Shown in pieces: positions 1 to 11,519 of a DNA stretch of 64,000 nucleotides (its first letter is position 1; the number at the start of each line of letters is the position of its first letter). The notes under the pieces are model-generated. The model saw nothing but the letters and a program-made list of their open reading frames with translations. It was not told the DNA's origin and made no database searches. The stretch covers positions 62,001-126,000 of the forward strand of contig NZ_JHQL01000006.1 of the NCBI RefSeq assembly GCF_000712975.1. The letters are read 5' to 3'. The DNA comes from Vreelandella neptunia. GTDB lineage: Bacteria; Pseudomonadota; Gammaproteobacteria; Pseudomonadales; Halomonadaceae. A program made the translations under genes and the position numbers.

Positions 1-21
1 TACCAGCAAGCAAAAACGCCT

Positions 22-45
22 AAAAATGCCAAAAAAGGCACTTTT
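22..45 (-). terminator. Possible rho-independent terminator after radC
   Basis: Reading leftwards from the radC stop, the minus strand can form a short hairpin: AAAAGTGCC, a six-T loop, then GGCATTTTT, with one mismatch in the stem. A second T-run follows. The stem is short, so the call is moderate. Confidence 0.45.
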
Positions 46-103
46 CGGACAATTTACTTAGATAAACAGCGAGAATTTGACGTCGCACTATTTTCATTAA
101 TTG

Positions 104-778
104 CTATAGCCAGCCGCGCTCGGCAAACGAAACCACGTCACCGTCCCCCACCACAAAATGATCAAGTACCCGCACATCAAAAAGCGCGAGGGCATCTTTT
201 AGGCGTTCAGTGATACGTCGATCAGCATCGCTTGGCTCAGCAACACCCGACGGGTGATTGTGTGCCAGGATGACAGCACCAGCGTGTAGTTCGAGCGCAC
301 GCTTGGCAACTTCGCGGGGGTAAACGGATGCGCTGTCTAGGGTACCGCGAAATAGGGATTCATAGCGAATAATTCGATGCTGTGTATCCAAAAAAAGCAC
401 CGCAAACTCTTCATGACCCAAATGACGCAGCTGAGAGCTTAGGTAATGACGCACCAACGCCGGAGAGGTGAGCGCATTGCCGCGGGCAAGCTGGCTCGCC
501 ATGTGCCGCCTGGAAAGCTCAAGGGTCGCCTGAAGCTGAGCGAATTTGGCACTTCCAAGCCCCCTGGCTGCACAAAATTGATCCTGATCTGCTTCCAAAA
601 GCTGCCTTAACCCACCAAAGCTGGCCAGCAGGTCCCGGGCCAAATCGACTGCCGAGCGCCCTTGAACGCCGACGCGTAAAAAAATGGCCAGAAGCTCAGC
701 GTCTGAGAGCGCCTGCACACCCATGTTCAACAGCTTCTCTCGTGGCCGCTCACCCTCTGGCCAGTGATTGATCCCCAT
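104..778 (-). CDS. radC: RadC-family JAB/MPN-domain protein
   Basis: This is a RadC/YicR-family protein of 224 residues, the usual family length. The N-terminal half is a helix-hairpin-helix-like region. The C-terminal half is a JAB/MPN metalloprotease-like fold with the HNHPSG signature and downstream Asp residues expected to bind Zn2+. The in vivo function of RadC is unsettled; the old link to DNA repair in E. coli was misassigned. The start is placed at the Met of [15 protein letters not shown] because homologues begin there; an upstream Met would add 15 poorly conserved residues. It is divergent from coaBC, as in many gammaproteobacteria, where radC lies between coaBC and rpmB. Confidence 0.93.
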   Translation of the reverse strand: MGINHWPEGERPREKLLNMGVQALSDAELLAIFLRVGVQGRSAVDLARDLLASFGGLRQLLEADQDQFCAARGLGSAKFAQLQATLELSRRHMASQLARGNALTSPALVRHYLSSQLRHLGHEEFAVLFLDTQHRIIRYESLFRGTLDSASVYPREVAKRALELHAGAVILAHNHPSGVAEPSDADRRITERLKDALALFDVRVLDHFVVGDGDVVSFAERGWL

Positions 779-928
779 CGCCGCCTCCCTGCCCATGCTG
801 ACAGCACTGCCCGCGCTTGCCACTGCGCACCCTTATTGGCTTTTCCAACGTCTGGCTGAGCATGCCAAAATAACCGGCCAAATGGTATGGTACACACCTT
901 TAACAAACGCTACATGGGACTGCCCATC

Positions 929-2293
929 ATGGCCTTATTATCGCCAAGTCCATCAACATCGCTGATTGGCAAACGCCTGCTGCTCGGTGTTAGCGCCGGT
1001 ATTGCGGCCTACAAAAGCGCGCTGATTGTTCGGTTACTAAAGCAGGCGGGCTGTGAGGTTCGCGTGGTGATGACCGAGGGTGCCCAAGCGTTTATCACGC
1101 CGTTAACGCTTCAAGCACTGTCAGGGGAGCCCGTACGCACCTCGCTACTTGATCCTGAGGCGGAAGCAGGCATGGGCCATATCGAGCTAGCCCGCTGGGC
1201 AGATGCGATTCTGATCGCCCCAGCCACAGCCGACTTAATCGCACGCTTGGTGCATGGCATGGCAGACGATCTGCTGACCACTCTGTGTCTGGCCTCGGAA
1301 GCCCCCAAGCTGATCGCCCCAGCCATGAATCAGGCCATGTGGCGTCACCCTGCAACCCAGCGCAACGTGAATCAGTTAGCCACCGACGGCTGGCAACTCA
1401 TTGGTCCCGCTGCAGGCGACCAAGCCTGTGGCGACGTAGGGCCCGGACGAATGAGCGAACCAGACGTTATTGTTGATTTCTTAGCTCAGCACTTTGCTTC
1501 TGCTGCAAAATCACCAGCGCCAACTTCTGCGCCACACGTCGTCATCACCGCAGGTCCTACCCGCGAAGCGCTAGATCCTGTGCGCTATCTCTCCAATCAC
1601 AGCTCGGGGAAGATGGGGTATGCGCTAGCCGCGCAAGCAGCAAACCAGGGGGCACGGGTGACGCTGATAAGCGGTCCGGTTACTCTACCCACCCCCAATG
1701 GCGTTGAGCGGATTGATGTGGAAACCGCCGTGCAAATGCACCATGAAGCGTTAACACTAGCGCCTCATGCAGCCCTATTTATTGGCTGTGCTGCGGTCGC
1801 CGACTACCGCGCCGCCAGCGCGGCCGAGCATAAAATCAAAAAAACTGACGACAGCGATACGCTAACGCTGACGCTGGTCAAAAACCCGGACATTATTGCC
1901 GATGTGGCCGCGCTGCCTACTGACCAACGCCCCTTGGTAGTGGGGTTTGCTGCTGAAACCCAGGAGGTCGCGCACTATGCAGAAGATAAGCTAACCCGCA
2001 AAGGGCTGGATATGATCGTAGCCAACGATGTTTCCCGGCAGGGTCTTGGCTTTGGTAGTGATAACAATGCGGCGTTACTGCTGTGGCGCACAGCGACGGG
2101 CACCAACCAACTGGACGCCCCACCGCAGCCTAAAACGCAACTAGCCGCGCTAATTATTCGTCACGCCCTATCACTGCTGCCTTCTCAACGACTATCCCAG
2201 CTTCAATCTCAACGACTATCTCAACCATCTTCTCAACCATCTTCTCAACCATCTTCTCAACCACCTTCTCAATCCTCCGGAGAATTATCATGA
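929..2293 (+). CDS. coaBC: Bifunctional phosphopantothenoylcysteine decarboxylase/synthetase
   Basis: CoaBC (Dfp) makes 4'-phosphopantetheine from phosphopantothenate and cysteine in coenzyme A synthesis. The N-terminal flavoprotein domain starts with [10 protein letters not shown] and has the substrate-binding APAMN motif. The C-terminal CoaB domain has [22 protein letters not shown] and the KIKK motif. The start at MALLSPS is chosen by homology; Met codons at 887 and 914 are alternatives, and none has a strong ribosome site. The last roughly 35 residues are an odd Ser/Gln/Pro-rich tail encoded by 12-bp tandem repeats. The stop overlaps the dut start by four bases (ATGA), implying translational coupling. 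Confidence 0.95.
   Translation: MALLSPSPSTSLIGKRLLLGVSAGIAAYKSALIVRLLKQAGCEVRVVMTEGAQAFITPLTLQALSGEPVRTSLLDPEAEAGMGHIELARWADAILIAPATADLIARLVHGMADDLLTTLCLASEAPKLIAPAMNQAMWRHPATQRNVNQLATDGWQLIGPAAGDQACGDVGPGRMSEPDVIVDFLAQHFASAAKSPAPTSAPHVVITAGPTREALDPVRYLSNHSSGKMGYALAAQAANQGARVTLISGPVTLPTPNGVERIDVETAVQMHHEALTLAPHAALFIGCAAVADYRAASAAEHKIKKTDDSDTLTLTLVKNPDIIADVAALPTDQRPLVVGFAAETQEVAHYAEDKLTRKGLDMIVANDVSRQGLGFGSDNNAALLLWRTATGTNQLDAPPQPKTQLAALIIRHALSLLPSQRLSQLQSQRLSQPSSQPSSQPSSQPPSQSSGELS
2219..2278 (+). repeat. Five tandem 12-bp repeats inside coaBC
   Basis: Units of TCTCAACCATCT start at 2219, 2231, 2243, 2255 and 2267. The first three are identical and the last two have drifted. They encode repeated Ser-Gln-Pro-Ser in the CoaBC tail. 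A related TCTCAACGACTATC motif occurs twice just upstream. Because the period is a multiple of three, copy-number changes keep the frame. Confidence 0.9.
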
Positions 2294-2751
2294 GCGGTTC
2301 TCGCCCACGCTTGCAGTGCAAAGTTTTGGATGAACGCCTGCACGACTACCTCCCCTCTTATGCAACAACAGGCTCAGCGGGGATGGATTTGCGAGCACTG
2401 CTAGATGAACCACTGGTACTTGCTCCCGGCGACTGTCAGCTCGTGCGGACAGGCCTTGCCATTTACATAGAAGATCCTGGCTTAGCAGGCATGATCTTGC
2501 CTCGCTCCGGGCTAGGCCATAAGCACGGCATCGTGCTGGGTAATCTTGTTGGACTGATCGACTCTGATTACCAGGGCGAACTAATGGTATCGGTTTGGAA
2601 CCGTGGGCAAAGCAGCTTTACGCTATCGCCCTTTGAGCGCCTTGCTCAATATGTGCTTGTCCCGGTCGTGCAGGCGGAGCTTGCCATTGTCGATGCCTTT
2701 GACGACTCCACCCGCGGCAGCGGAGGTTTTGGTAGCACAGGTCGCCAGTAA
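2290..2751 (+). CDS. dut: Deoxyuridine 5'-triphosphate nucleotidohydrolase (dUTPase)
   Basis: Dut hydrolyses dUTP to dUMP and pyrophosphate. This keeps uracil out of DNA and supplies dUMP for thymidylate synthesis. The 153-residue protein is the normal length of the trimeric family. The motifs are visible in order: AGMDLRA (motif I), PRSGLG (II), [11 protein letters not shown] (III, with the catalytic Asp), and the C-terminal [10 protein letters not shown] (V) that closes over the active site. It overlaps coaBC by four bases, repeating the widespread coaBC-dut pairing. Confidence 0.97.
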   Translation: MSGSRPRLQCKVLDERLHDYLPSYATTGSAGMDLRALLDEPLVLAPGDCQLVRTGLAIYIEDPGLAGMILPRSGLGHKHGIVLGNLVGLIDSDYQGELMVSVWNRGQSSFTLSPFERLAQYVLVPVVQAELAIVDAFDDSTRGSGGFGSTGRQ

Positions 2752-2786
2752 ACCAAGGCTGTTTTACCGTCAATCTAGGAGCAACA

Positions 2787-4175
2787 ATGAACGTACCTGC
2801 GTCGATATTTCGTGCTTACGACATTCGCGGTATTGTGGACGATACGCTGAGTGAGACCACCACTGAACTCATTGGCCGGGCTATTGGCTCTGAAGCCGCA
2901 GCTCGTGGTGAGCAAACGGTCATTGTTGCGCGTGATGGACGACTCTCCGGGCCACATTTGCAAGCAGCGCTGATTCGCGGCTTAACAGCCTCTGGGCGGG
3001 ATGTTATTGATATCGGCATGGTGCCAACACCTGTGCTTTATTTCGCCACCCACACACTGCCTGAAAGCTCCTCCGGGGTAATGCTAACCGGCAGTCACAA
3101 CCCACCTGACTACAACGGCTTTAAAATCGTCTTAGCGGGTGAAACGCTCTCCGGCGATGCTATCACCGCCCTCTATGAGCGAATTCAAGCAAGCGACCTA
3201 ACCAGCGGCCAAGGCAGTGTTCGCCAGCACGACCTACGCGCAGCGTATCTTGAAAGAATTATTAGCGATATTCACATTGAGCGCCCACTGAGTGCCGTGG
3301 TGGATTGTGGCAACGGGGTTGCCGGAGAGCTTGGCCCACAGCTTATCGAGCGCCTGGGGGTAAAAACTACCCCGTTATTTGCCGAGATTGATGGCCACTT
3401 CCCGAACCACCACCCCGACCCAGGCAAACCTGAAAACCTACGCGACTTGATCCACAGCGTTAATGAAACAGGTGCCGATATTGGCTTGGCTTTTGACGGA
3501 GACGGCGACCGCTTAGGGGTTGTCACACCAAGTGGCCGCATGATCTACCCTGATCACCTACTGATGGTGTTCGCAGCAGATATGTTGTCACGCAACCCAG
3601 GCGCTAAGGTGATCTTCGACATTAAGTGCACCGGTAACTTAGCGCGTGCCATTAGCCACGCTGGCGGCGAACCAGAGATGTGGCGAACTGGCCATTCACT
3701 CATCAAAGCGCGTATGCGCGAAACCGGTGCTGCGCTGGGCGGTGAAATGAGTGGGCATATTTTTTTCAAAGAGCGCTGGTACGGGTTTGACGACGGCCTC
3801 TACGCGGCGGCTCGCCTGCTTGAAATTCTCGCCCGCTACCCCGGCAGTGCTGATGAATTATTTGAGCAGTTTCCACAAGATATCAGTACACCTGAAATTA
3901 ATATCGCGGTCGCTGATGAAGAAAAATTTGCGCTTATCAAGAAGCTTGCTAGAGAGGGCGACTTCGGCGAAGGTATCAAAACCACGATTGATGGCATTCG
4001 CGTGGACTATGCCGATGGCTGGGGACTGTGTCGAGCCTCCAACACCACACCTGCACTAGTACTGCGCTTTGAGGGTAGCGATGCCGCGGCACTTAGCCGA
4101 ATAAAAGCGCGGTTTGCCAATGCGCTGGCGGAGATTTCACCAGCACTGACGATCCCTGAAACCCCAGCAGGGTAA
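2787..4175 (+). CDS. algC: Phosphomannomutase/phosphoglucomutase
   Basis: This is an alpha-D-phosphohexomutase of the AlgC/ManB type, interconverting hexose 6- and 1-phosphates for polysaccharide and lipopolysaccharide sugar nucleotides. The 462-residue length matches Pseudomonas AlgC (about 463). The phosphoserine loop TGSHNPPDYNGF places the catalytic Ser at residue 103, the Mg2+ loop DGDGD is at 237-241, and the sugar-binding GEMSGH follows. A ribosome site (AGGAG) precedes the ATG. It lies 35 bp after dut, as in Pseudomonas-type coaBC-dut-algC-argB clusters. Confidence 0.94.
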   Translation: MNVPASIFRAYDIRGIVDDTLSETTTELIGRAIGSEAAARGEQTVIVARDGRLSGPHLQAALIRGLTASGRDVIDIGMVPTPVLYFATHTLPESSSGVMLTGSHNPPDYNGFKIVLAGETLSGDAITALYERIQASDLTSGQGSVRQHDLRAAYLERIISDIHIERPLSAVVDCGNGVAGELGPQLIERLGVKTTPLFAEIDGHFPNHHPDPGKPENLRDLIHSVNETGADIGLAFDGDGDRLGVVTPSGRMIYPDHLLMVFAADMLSRNPGAKVIFDIKCTGNLARAISHAGGEPEMWRTGHSLIKARMRETGAALGGEMSGHIFFKERWYGFDDGLYAAARLLEILARYPGSADELFEQFPQDISTPEINIAVADEEKFALIKKLAREGDFGEGIKTTIDGIRVDYADGWGLCRASNTTPALVLRFEGSDAAALSRIKARFANALAEISPALTIPETPAG

Positions 4176-4220
4176 GTACACATAACAGGGTGGATAAACA
4201 GCAAGATGAACACGACATAA

Positions 4221-5231
<1,011 letters not shown>

Positions 5232-5252
5232 CCGCGACGGAGGGATAACGTC

Positions 5253-5861
5253 ATGAGTGACGAACAAAAACCTCGCCGCCGCGAGCAAATCCTGCAAGCC
5301 TTAGCCGTTATGTTGGAAGAGGATAGCGGTAAACGCATCACAACCGCTGCACTTGCTCGCCAGGTAGGCGTCTCCGAAGCAGCGCTGTATCGCCACTTCC
5401 CCAGTAAAGCGCGTATGTTTGAGGGTCTAATCGACTTTATTGAAGAAAGCATTTTTGCGCGCATTACCCGCATCCTGGAAGATATCCCCGATGCTACATC
5501 GCGCTGCAGCACGATTTTGACCTTACTACTGGGCTTTGCCGAGAAAAACCCTGGGCTTGCCAGGGTATTGGGTGGCGATGTTCTTACCGGCGAAACGGCG
5601 CGGCTACGCCAGCGGGTACACCAGCTTTTCGAGCGCCTGGAAACTCAACTAAAACAGGTGCTACGGGAGGCTGAACTGCGTGAAGGCTTGCGCACAAGCA
5701 TTCCTGCATCCGCCGCAGCTAACCTGCTGATCGCCCAGGCAGAAGGACGTATTTCTCAATATGTGCGTAGTGACTTCAAACGCTTACCAACAGAGTATTG
5801 GGAAGATCAGTGGGCACTTCTATCTAGCCAACTGTTACGAGAAACCGTGCAACCGGCTTAG
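5253..5861 (+). CDS. slmA: Nucleoid occlusion factor SlmA (TetR-fold)
   Basis: SlmA is a TetR-fold DNA-binding protein that blocks FtsZ ring assembly over the nucleoid. The 202 residues carry an N-terminal helix-turn-helix ([36 protein letters not shown]) closely matching E. coli SlmA, including the [10 protein letters not shown] start. An AGGGA ribosome site precedes the ATG. Placement after argB and the RYFPSK-like recognition helix favour SlmA over a generic TetR regulator. A strong terminator follows. Confidence 0.93.
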   Translation: MSDEQKPRRREQILQALAVMLEEDSGKRITTAALARQVGVSEAALYRHFPSKARMFEGLIDFIEESIFARITRILEDIPDATSRCSTILTLLLGFAEKNPGLARVLGGDVLTGETARLRQRVHQLFERLETQLKQVLREAELREGLRTSIPASAAANLLIAQAEGRISQYVRSDFKRLPTEYWEDQWALLSSQLLRETVQPA

Positions 5862-5899
5862 CAAGCGCTGACATATCAAGCCAGCAGCCAACCAATAAA

Positions 5900-5930
5900 A
5901 ACGCCCCGAAAGCGCTGCCTTCGGGGCGTT
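5900..5930 (+). terminator. Bidirectional terminator between slmA and rpoH
   Basis: The stem AACGCCCCGAA (5900-5910) pairs perfectly with TTCGGGGCGTT (5920-5930). It is flanked by A-runs on the left and T residues on the right, so it can stop transcripts from slmA (+) and rpoH (-). Confidence 0.9.
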
Positions 5931-5964
5931 TATCTAGCCTACTTACCCAATATATATACTTAAA

Positions 5965-6831
5965 TTAAGCGGCGATAGCGTCGCCCATTTTCTGACGCAA
6001 CTTTTTCATAGCGTTCTTTTCGAGCTGACGAATGCGTTCAGCGCTAACGCCATACACATCAGCTAAGTCGTGCAGTGTCGCTTTATTATCGGTCAGCCAG
6101 CGACGCTGCAAAATATCCCGCGAACGCTCATCAAGCCCCTTCAAAGCTAGCTGCAAGCGACGCGTTGAATCCTCTTCAAAGTTGCTGTCTTCTAACAGCG
6201 TTGCCGGATCGGCTGAAGCATCATCTAAAAAGTACGCCGGTGCTTGATAGGTGCTCTCTTCGTCGTCGCTAGGAGAGGCATCAAAGCCCGCATCGTAAGC
6301 CGACAAACGTCCTTCCATATCGCGCACTATTTCTGGCTTCACATCGAGATCTTTTGCAATCGCATTGACCTCATCATTATTCAGCCAGGCTAAGCGTTTT
6401 TTGGCGCTACGCAGATTAAAAAACAACTTGCGCTGCGCTTTGGTAGTGGCAATTTTGACGATTCGCCAGTTGCGAAGCACAAACTCGTGAATTTCCGCTT
6501 TGATCCAATGCACGGCAAAAGACACCAAGCGAACCCCTTGATTGGGGTCGAAGCGCTTAACGGCTTTCATCAGACCAACGTTACCTTCTTGAATCAAGTC
6601 AGCCTGTGGCAAACCGTAACCTGAATAACTACGAGCAATATGCACAACAAAACGCAGGTGCGAAAGCACCAGACGACGCGCAGCTTCCAGATCACCTTCA
6701 TCGTGGAGGCGGAATGCAAGCTCACGCTCTTCATCAATGCTTAGTACGGGAATTCCGTTAACCGCCTTGATGTAGCCACCCAGATCGTGACCTGGAGAGA
6801 GCTGACCCACCGGTAGAAGACTAGTGCTCAT
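5965..6831 (-). CDS. rpoH: RNA polymerase heat-shock sigma factor (sigma-32)
   Basis: RpoH directs RNA polymerase to heat-shock promoters. The 288 residues show sigma region 1.2/2 ([49 protein letters not shown]), the RpoH box QRKLFFNLR used for chaperone/FtsH control, region 3, and region 4 with [22 protein letters not shown] strong ribosome site (AGGGAG) precedes the ATG. It lies downstream of ftsYEX on the same strand, as in E. coli, separated by 153 bp that probably hold its own promoters. Confidence 0.97.
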   Translation of the reverse strand: MSTSLLPVGQLSPGHDLGGYIKAVNGIPVLSIDEERELAFRLHDEGDLEAARRLVLSHLRFVVHIARSYSGYGLPQADLIQEGNVGLMKAVKRFDPNQGVRLVSFAVHWIKAEIHEFVLRNWRIVKIATTKAQRKLFFNLRSAKKRLAWLNNDEVNAIAKDLDVKPEIVRDMEGRLSAYDAGFDASPSDDEESTYQAPAYFLDDASADPATLLEDSNFEEDSTRRLQLALKGLDERSRDILQRRWLTDNKATLHDLADVYGVSAERIRQLEKNAMKKLRQKMGDAIAA

Positions 6832-6984
6832 GTGCAGGTGGTCTCCCTTAAAACCTATCGTGGTTGGTGTACTGTTAACTCTAAGACCTTAGCCTAAGCA
6901 TAAGGTTCATATGACCGATGCATTCACTGCATAAGACACAAAACGGGGTAGAAATTCCCGTTAATGACCGCATAACAAACACAA

Positions 6985-8025
6985 TTAACGCGGGCGTATG
7001 CTAGAGAGATGGCGTGTAACTGCCAGCCACGCTCCCAGCCAGCCCAGTAGTGTACTGCAAGATAGCAGAATTGTAGAGCCTGTCACGTCTAACTGCGGCA
7101 ATACGAAGCTCGCGCCGTAGCTTGCAGCCAAGGCCGCCACAGGCAACGACAGCCAGTGGTTACCAAGCCCCAACAAACCCAACGCCAAAAGACCGCCACC
7201 CACACCGTACCAGGCCCCGCTGTAAAGAAAGGGTCTGCGCACAAACGCATGAGTTGCGCCTATCAGCATCACCACTTCAATTTCCCGCCGCCGACTCTCA
7301 ACTGCTAGGCGAATCGTGTTGCCCACTACTAGCAGCACTCCACAGCCAAACAGCACACCAAGCGCGAGCGCTACCCGTCGCCCAAGGTCTGCTAAATGAC
7401 GTAAACGCTCTACCCATGCGAGGTCTACACGTACCTCGTCTACCCCAGAGAACGCTTCCAACCGCTGTGCCAATTGCGCCATAGCCGCAGGCTCAACGCT
7501 CTGCGGGTAGATGACAATACTGGCAGGCAAGGGATTATCGTCAAGGCCCGCTAAGGTATCTTCAATCCCTAGCGACTGCTGAAACTCAGCCATCCCTTGT
7601 TCTGCACTAATAAGGCGCGTCGTTGCGACGCCCTCATCTGCCCTAACGGCTTCGTCAATACGCGCAGATTGCGCAGCGTCTACGGTCGTTTCCAGATAAA
7701 CCGTGAGGGTTGCACTCTCATCCAGCTCTGCGTCTAGCAGTTTGGCGCTATCTAAGGTTAACCAAAGTGCCGCGGGTAAGACTAACGCAATAGCAATGGC
7801 CAGCATGGTGAGCAGATTGCCCACAGGGTAACGTATCAGGCGATAAAGGCTATCCATCGCCATGGCACGATGATGGCGCCCCCAGGCGCGTAAGCGGCTG
7901 CTAAAGCGTGTTTGATGTGAACGCGCCCCACGCCGCTCGGTGGATGGCTCACTGGAGGTTCTGGCCGCTTGTCGCTTACCCTTGGGAGCTACACCTGTAG
8001 AACGGGGTGTCGCAGCACGTTTCAT
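6985..8025 (-). CDS. ftsX: Cell division protein FtsX
   Basis: FtsX is the membrane partner of the ATPase FtsE in the divisome. It relays septal signals to peptidoglycan hydrolase activators. The 346-residue protein has a long basic N-terminal cytoplasmic tail, one membrane segment near residues 65-90, a periplasmic loop of about 100 residues, and three C-terminal membrane segments in the FtsX/MacB permease domain. It overlaps ftsE by four bases. Confidence 0.95.
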   Translation of the reverse strand: MKRAATPRSTGVAPKGKRQAARTSSEPSTERRGARSHQTRFSSRLRAWGRHHRAMAMDSLYRLIRYPVGNLLTMLAIAIALVLPAALWLTLDSAKLLDAELDESATLTVYLETTVDAAQSARIDEAVRADEGVATTRLISAEQGMAEFQQSLGIEDTLAGLDDNPLPASIVIYPQSVEPAAMAQLAQRLEAFSGVDEVRVDLAWVERLRHLADLGRRVALALGVLFGCGVLLVVGNTIRLAVESRRREIEVVMLIGATHAFVRRPFLYSGAWYGVGGGLLALGLLGLGNHWLSLPVAALAASYGASFVLPQLDVTGSTILLSCSTLLGWLGAWLAVTRHLSSIRPR

Positions 8026-8686
8026 ACGGCGCCCTCATCTGCCACCAAACGTCCATCGCGCAGGCGTAAAATACGGTGGCGCAGCCGTGCGATTAACGCC
8101 AGGTCGTGACTGGCAATCATCACAGTAGTTCCAATACGATTGAAGTCTTCAAACAGCGCCATAATGTCGGCAGAAAGCTGTGGGTCAAGGTTACCGGTAG
8201 GTTCATCAGCAAGAAGCAGAGCTGGCTTATTAACCACTGCGCGCGCAATTCCCACTCGCTGCTGCTCACCGCCGGAAAGCTCTACCGGTAACGCTTTTTC
8301 ACGGTGTAAAAGCCCGACTTTATCCAAGGCTGCACGAACGCGCCGCGCTGCTTCACGTGGCTCTACTCCTTGGATTTCCAGCGGCAGAGATACATTGCGA
8401 AATACGCTGCGATCAAACAGCAGTTGATGATCTTGAAACACTACACCAATCTGCCGACGGTAAAACGGCACTTGGCTGGCATGAAGCTCGGCAATATCAT
8501 GCCCAGCCACCACTACACGACCACGGCTAGGCTTTTCGAGACGCATAATTAGTCGCAACAGCGAGCTTTTACCAGCACCAGAATGCCCCGTCAGGAACAC
8601 CATTTCGCCTCTTGCAACGCGAAAGTTTAGGTGTGCCAGCGCCTCAAAGCGCCCTCCATAGCGCTTACCCACATGTTCAAAAGCGA

Positions 8687-8690
<4 letters not shown>
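8022..8690 (-). CDS. ftsE: Cell division ATP-binding protein FtsE
   Basis: FtsE is the ABC-type ATPase of the FtsEX divisome complex. The 222 residues carry Walker [10 protein letters not shown], the Q loop [11 protein letters not shown], the signature LSGGEQQRV, Walker [13 protein letters not shown] and the H-loop His in MIASHD. It overlaps both neighbours by four bases (ftsY upstream, ftsX downstream), so ftsYEX is a tightly coupled operon. Confidence 0.97.
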
Positions 8691-10045
<1,355 letters not shown>

Positions 10046-10135
10046 AGGTGTCATCCGACTTAATAGGTGAACATTGCGATTATCCTACCATCGCAGACCA
10101 AGACTTTGGATAAGTAGCCCGCTACAATCCATGTT

Positions 10136-10777
10136 ATGAAACGACAACGCTCTTCTCGCTCCTCTACTTCTTCTCGTTCCGCTACTTCTCGCTCTTCAGT
10201 AGCGCGGCGTGGGCCTGTCAAGCCGCCAGGTAAGCTACGCATTATCGGCGGTGATTTTCGTCGTCGCCAACTGCCAGTGCTTGACCACCCGGGGCTACGC
10301 CCAACCCCTGATCGCGTGCGTGAAACGCTGTTTAACTGGCTTGGCCAACACTTGTTTAACAAACGTGTGTTAGATCTCTTTGCAGGCACGGGAGCACTCG
10401 GCTTTGAAGCCCTCTCCCGAGGCGCTAATCACGTTACGTTTATCGAGCGTGATGCTCGGGTAGCCGCGCTAATTGGTGAAAATATTATCACTCTTGGAGC
10501 TAGCAATGGCCGGGTGGTCAATTCCGATGCTCTGATATTTCTTGATCAACCTAGTCAACCTAGTGACGTGATTTTTCTTGATCCGCCCTTCTATCAAGGC
10601 TTGGCAGCGTCCTGCTGCGCTATGTTAGAAGCAAATAACTGGCTGACCGACGAAGCCATGATCTACCTAGAAACTGAAAATTCGCTCTCTCCGGAGGTGC
10701 CTGCTAATTGGCAGCTGTACCGAGAAACTCAAGCTGGGGAAAGCGCTGCCCGGCTCTACGTTCGTAAACCCGTGTAA
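10136..10777 (+). CDS. rsmD: 16S rRNA (guanine(966)-N(2))-methyltransferase RsmD
   Basis: RsmD methylates G966 of 16S rRNA. The Rossmann-fold methyltransferase has the SAM motif DLFAGTGALGFEALSRGA and the catalytic DPPF. The family start GKLRIIGGDFRRRQL lies at about residue 36. It is preceded here by a Ser/Arg-rich segment (many SRSS units) that looks like low-complexity extension. The divergent position next to ftsY matches E. coli. Confidence 0.95.
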   Translation: MKRQRSSRSSTSSRSATSRSSVARRGPVKPPGKLRIIGGDFRRRQLPVLDHPGLRPTPDRVRETLFNWLGQHLFNKRVLDLFAGTGALGFEALSRGANHVTFIERDARVAALIGENIITLGASNGRVVNSDALIFLDQPSQPSDVIFLDPPFYQGLAASCCAMLEANNWLTDEAMIYLETENSLSPEVPANWQLYRETQAGESAARLYVRKPV

Positions 10778-10884
10778 ACTGCGCTTGCCGCCATCTTGCA
10801 GCGGCGTTACGCTCGCCCAACTGAATTACGATTTCATCCCCGTTATGACAGGCAATGTGCCTGTCGACATTGCTGGAGGTAGGC

Positions 10885-11079
10885 ATGAGCCTTGAGTTAT
10901 TTAACCAGTTGGAACAGAAAGTCACCGACACCGTAGAGGCGTTGGAATTGATGAAGCTTGAAAATGAAGAGCTGCGTAGCGAAAACGCCCAGCTTAAACA
11001 GGAGCGTGAGGAGTGGGGGCGTCGGCTACAGGGCGTGCTCAGCAAGTTTGAAAGCATGGACAGCGATAGCATTTCTTAA
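10885..11079 (+). CDS. zapB: Cell division protein ZapB
   Basis: ZapB is a small coiled-coil that bundles at the Z ring through ZapA and links it to MatP. The 64-residue product is one continuous predicted coiled coil (MSLELFNQLEQKVTDTVEAL...). The start is fixed by a GGAGGT ribosome site at 10875-10880; an upstream Met would add ten unrelated residues. Its TAA overlaps the TAA of the convergent rimI within the palindrome TTAA (11076-11079). Confidence 0.85.
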   Translation: MSLELFNQLEQKVTDTVEALELMKLENEELRSENAQLKQEREEWGRRLQGVLSKFESMDSDSIS

Positions 11080-11519
11080 AGCAACAGCGACATCAATAAC
11101 GCATCTTCTCGCCCGGCCTCGCCCTGTGCAGCCGGGTAGTAGTTTCGGCGACGTCCATCTTCATGAAACCCATAATGTCGATAGAGCTTTATTGCGCGCT
11201 GATTACTTACCCGCACTTCCAGCAATAAGCGCTCGCTTTGCCACTGCCTTGCGCAGGCAACCACTTCACTAAGCAGTTTATAGCCGACTCTCTGGCCTTG
11301 CTCCTGGGGAAGCACGCCAATCGCTTGAAGCTCTGCTTCAAACGGCAAACGAGCCACCATGGCATAGCCAATCAATGGTTCTTGCTGCCAGTAACCAATT
11401 ACCTGTGAATTCGCGTCTGCTAACGCATTGCGAAGATGCGGCAAGCCTATACCACTGTTAGCTTGTGCTTCTAATGCCTGTAGCTCAGCGCTGTCAGCAA
11501 TACTTAATTGGCGTATCAC
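11076..11519 (-). CDS. rimI: Ribosomal protein S18 alanine N-acetyltransferase
   Basis: RimI acetylates the N-terminal Ala of ribosomal protein S18. The 147-residue GNAT protein has the acetyl-CoA loop (LPQEQGQRVGYKLL), LLEVRVSNQRAIKLYRHYGF and the terminal domain. It begins where the holD-like gene ends, repeating the holD-rimI order of E. coli. Confidence 0.93.
   Translation of the reverse strand: MIRQLSIADSAELQALEAQANSGIGLPHLRNALADANSQVIGYWQQEPLIGYAMVARLPFEAELQAIGVLPQEQGQRVGYKLLSEVVACARQWQSERLLLEVRVSNQRAIKLYRHYGFHEDGRRRNYYPAAQGEAGREDALLMSLLL

Noticed and set aside
6886..6906. ACCTTA/TAAGGT inverted repeat in the rpoH leader
   Set aside because: The arms are only six bases and occur in AT-rich promoter sequence; not distinguishable from chance.
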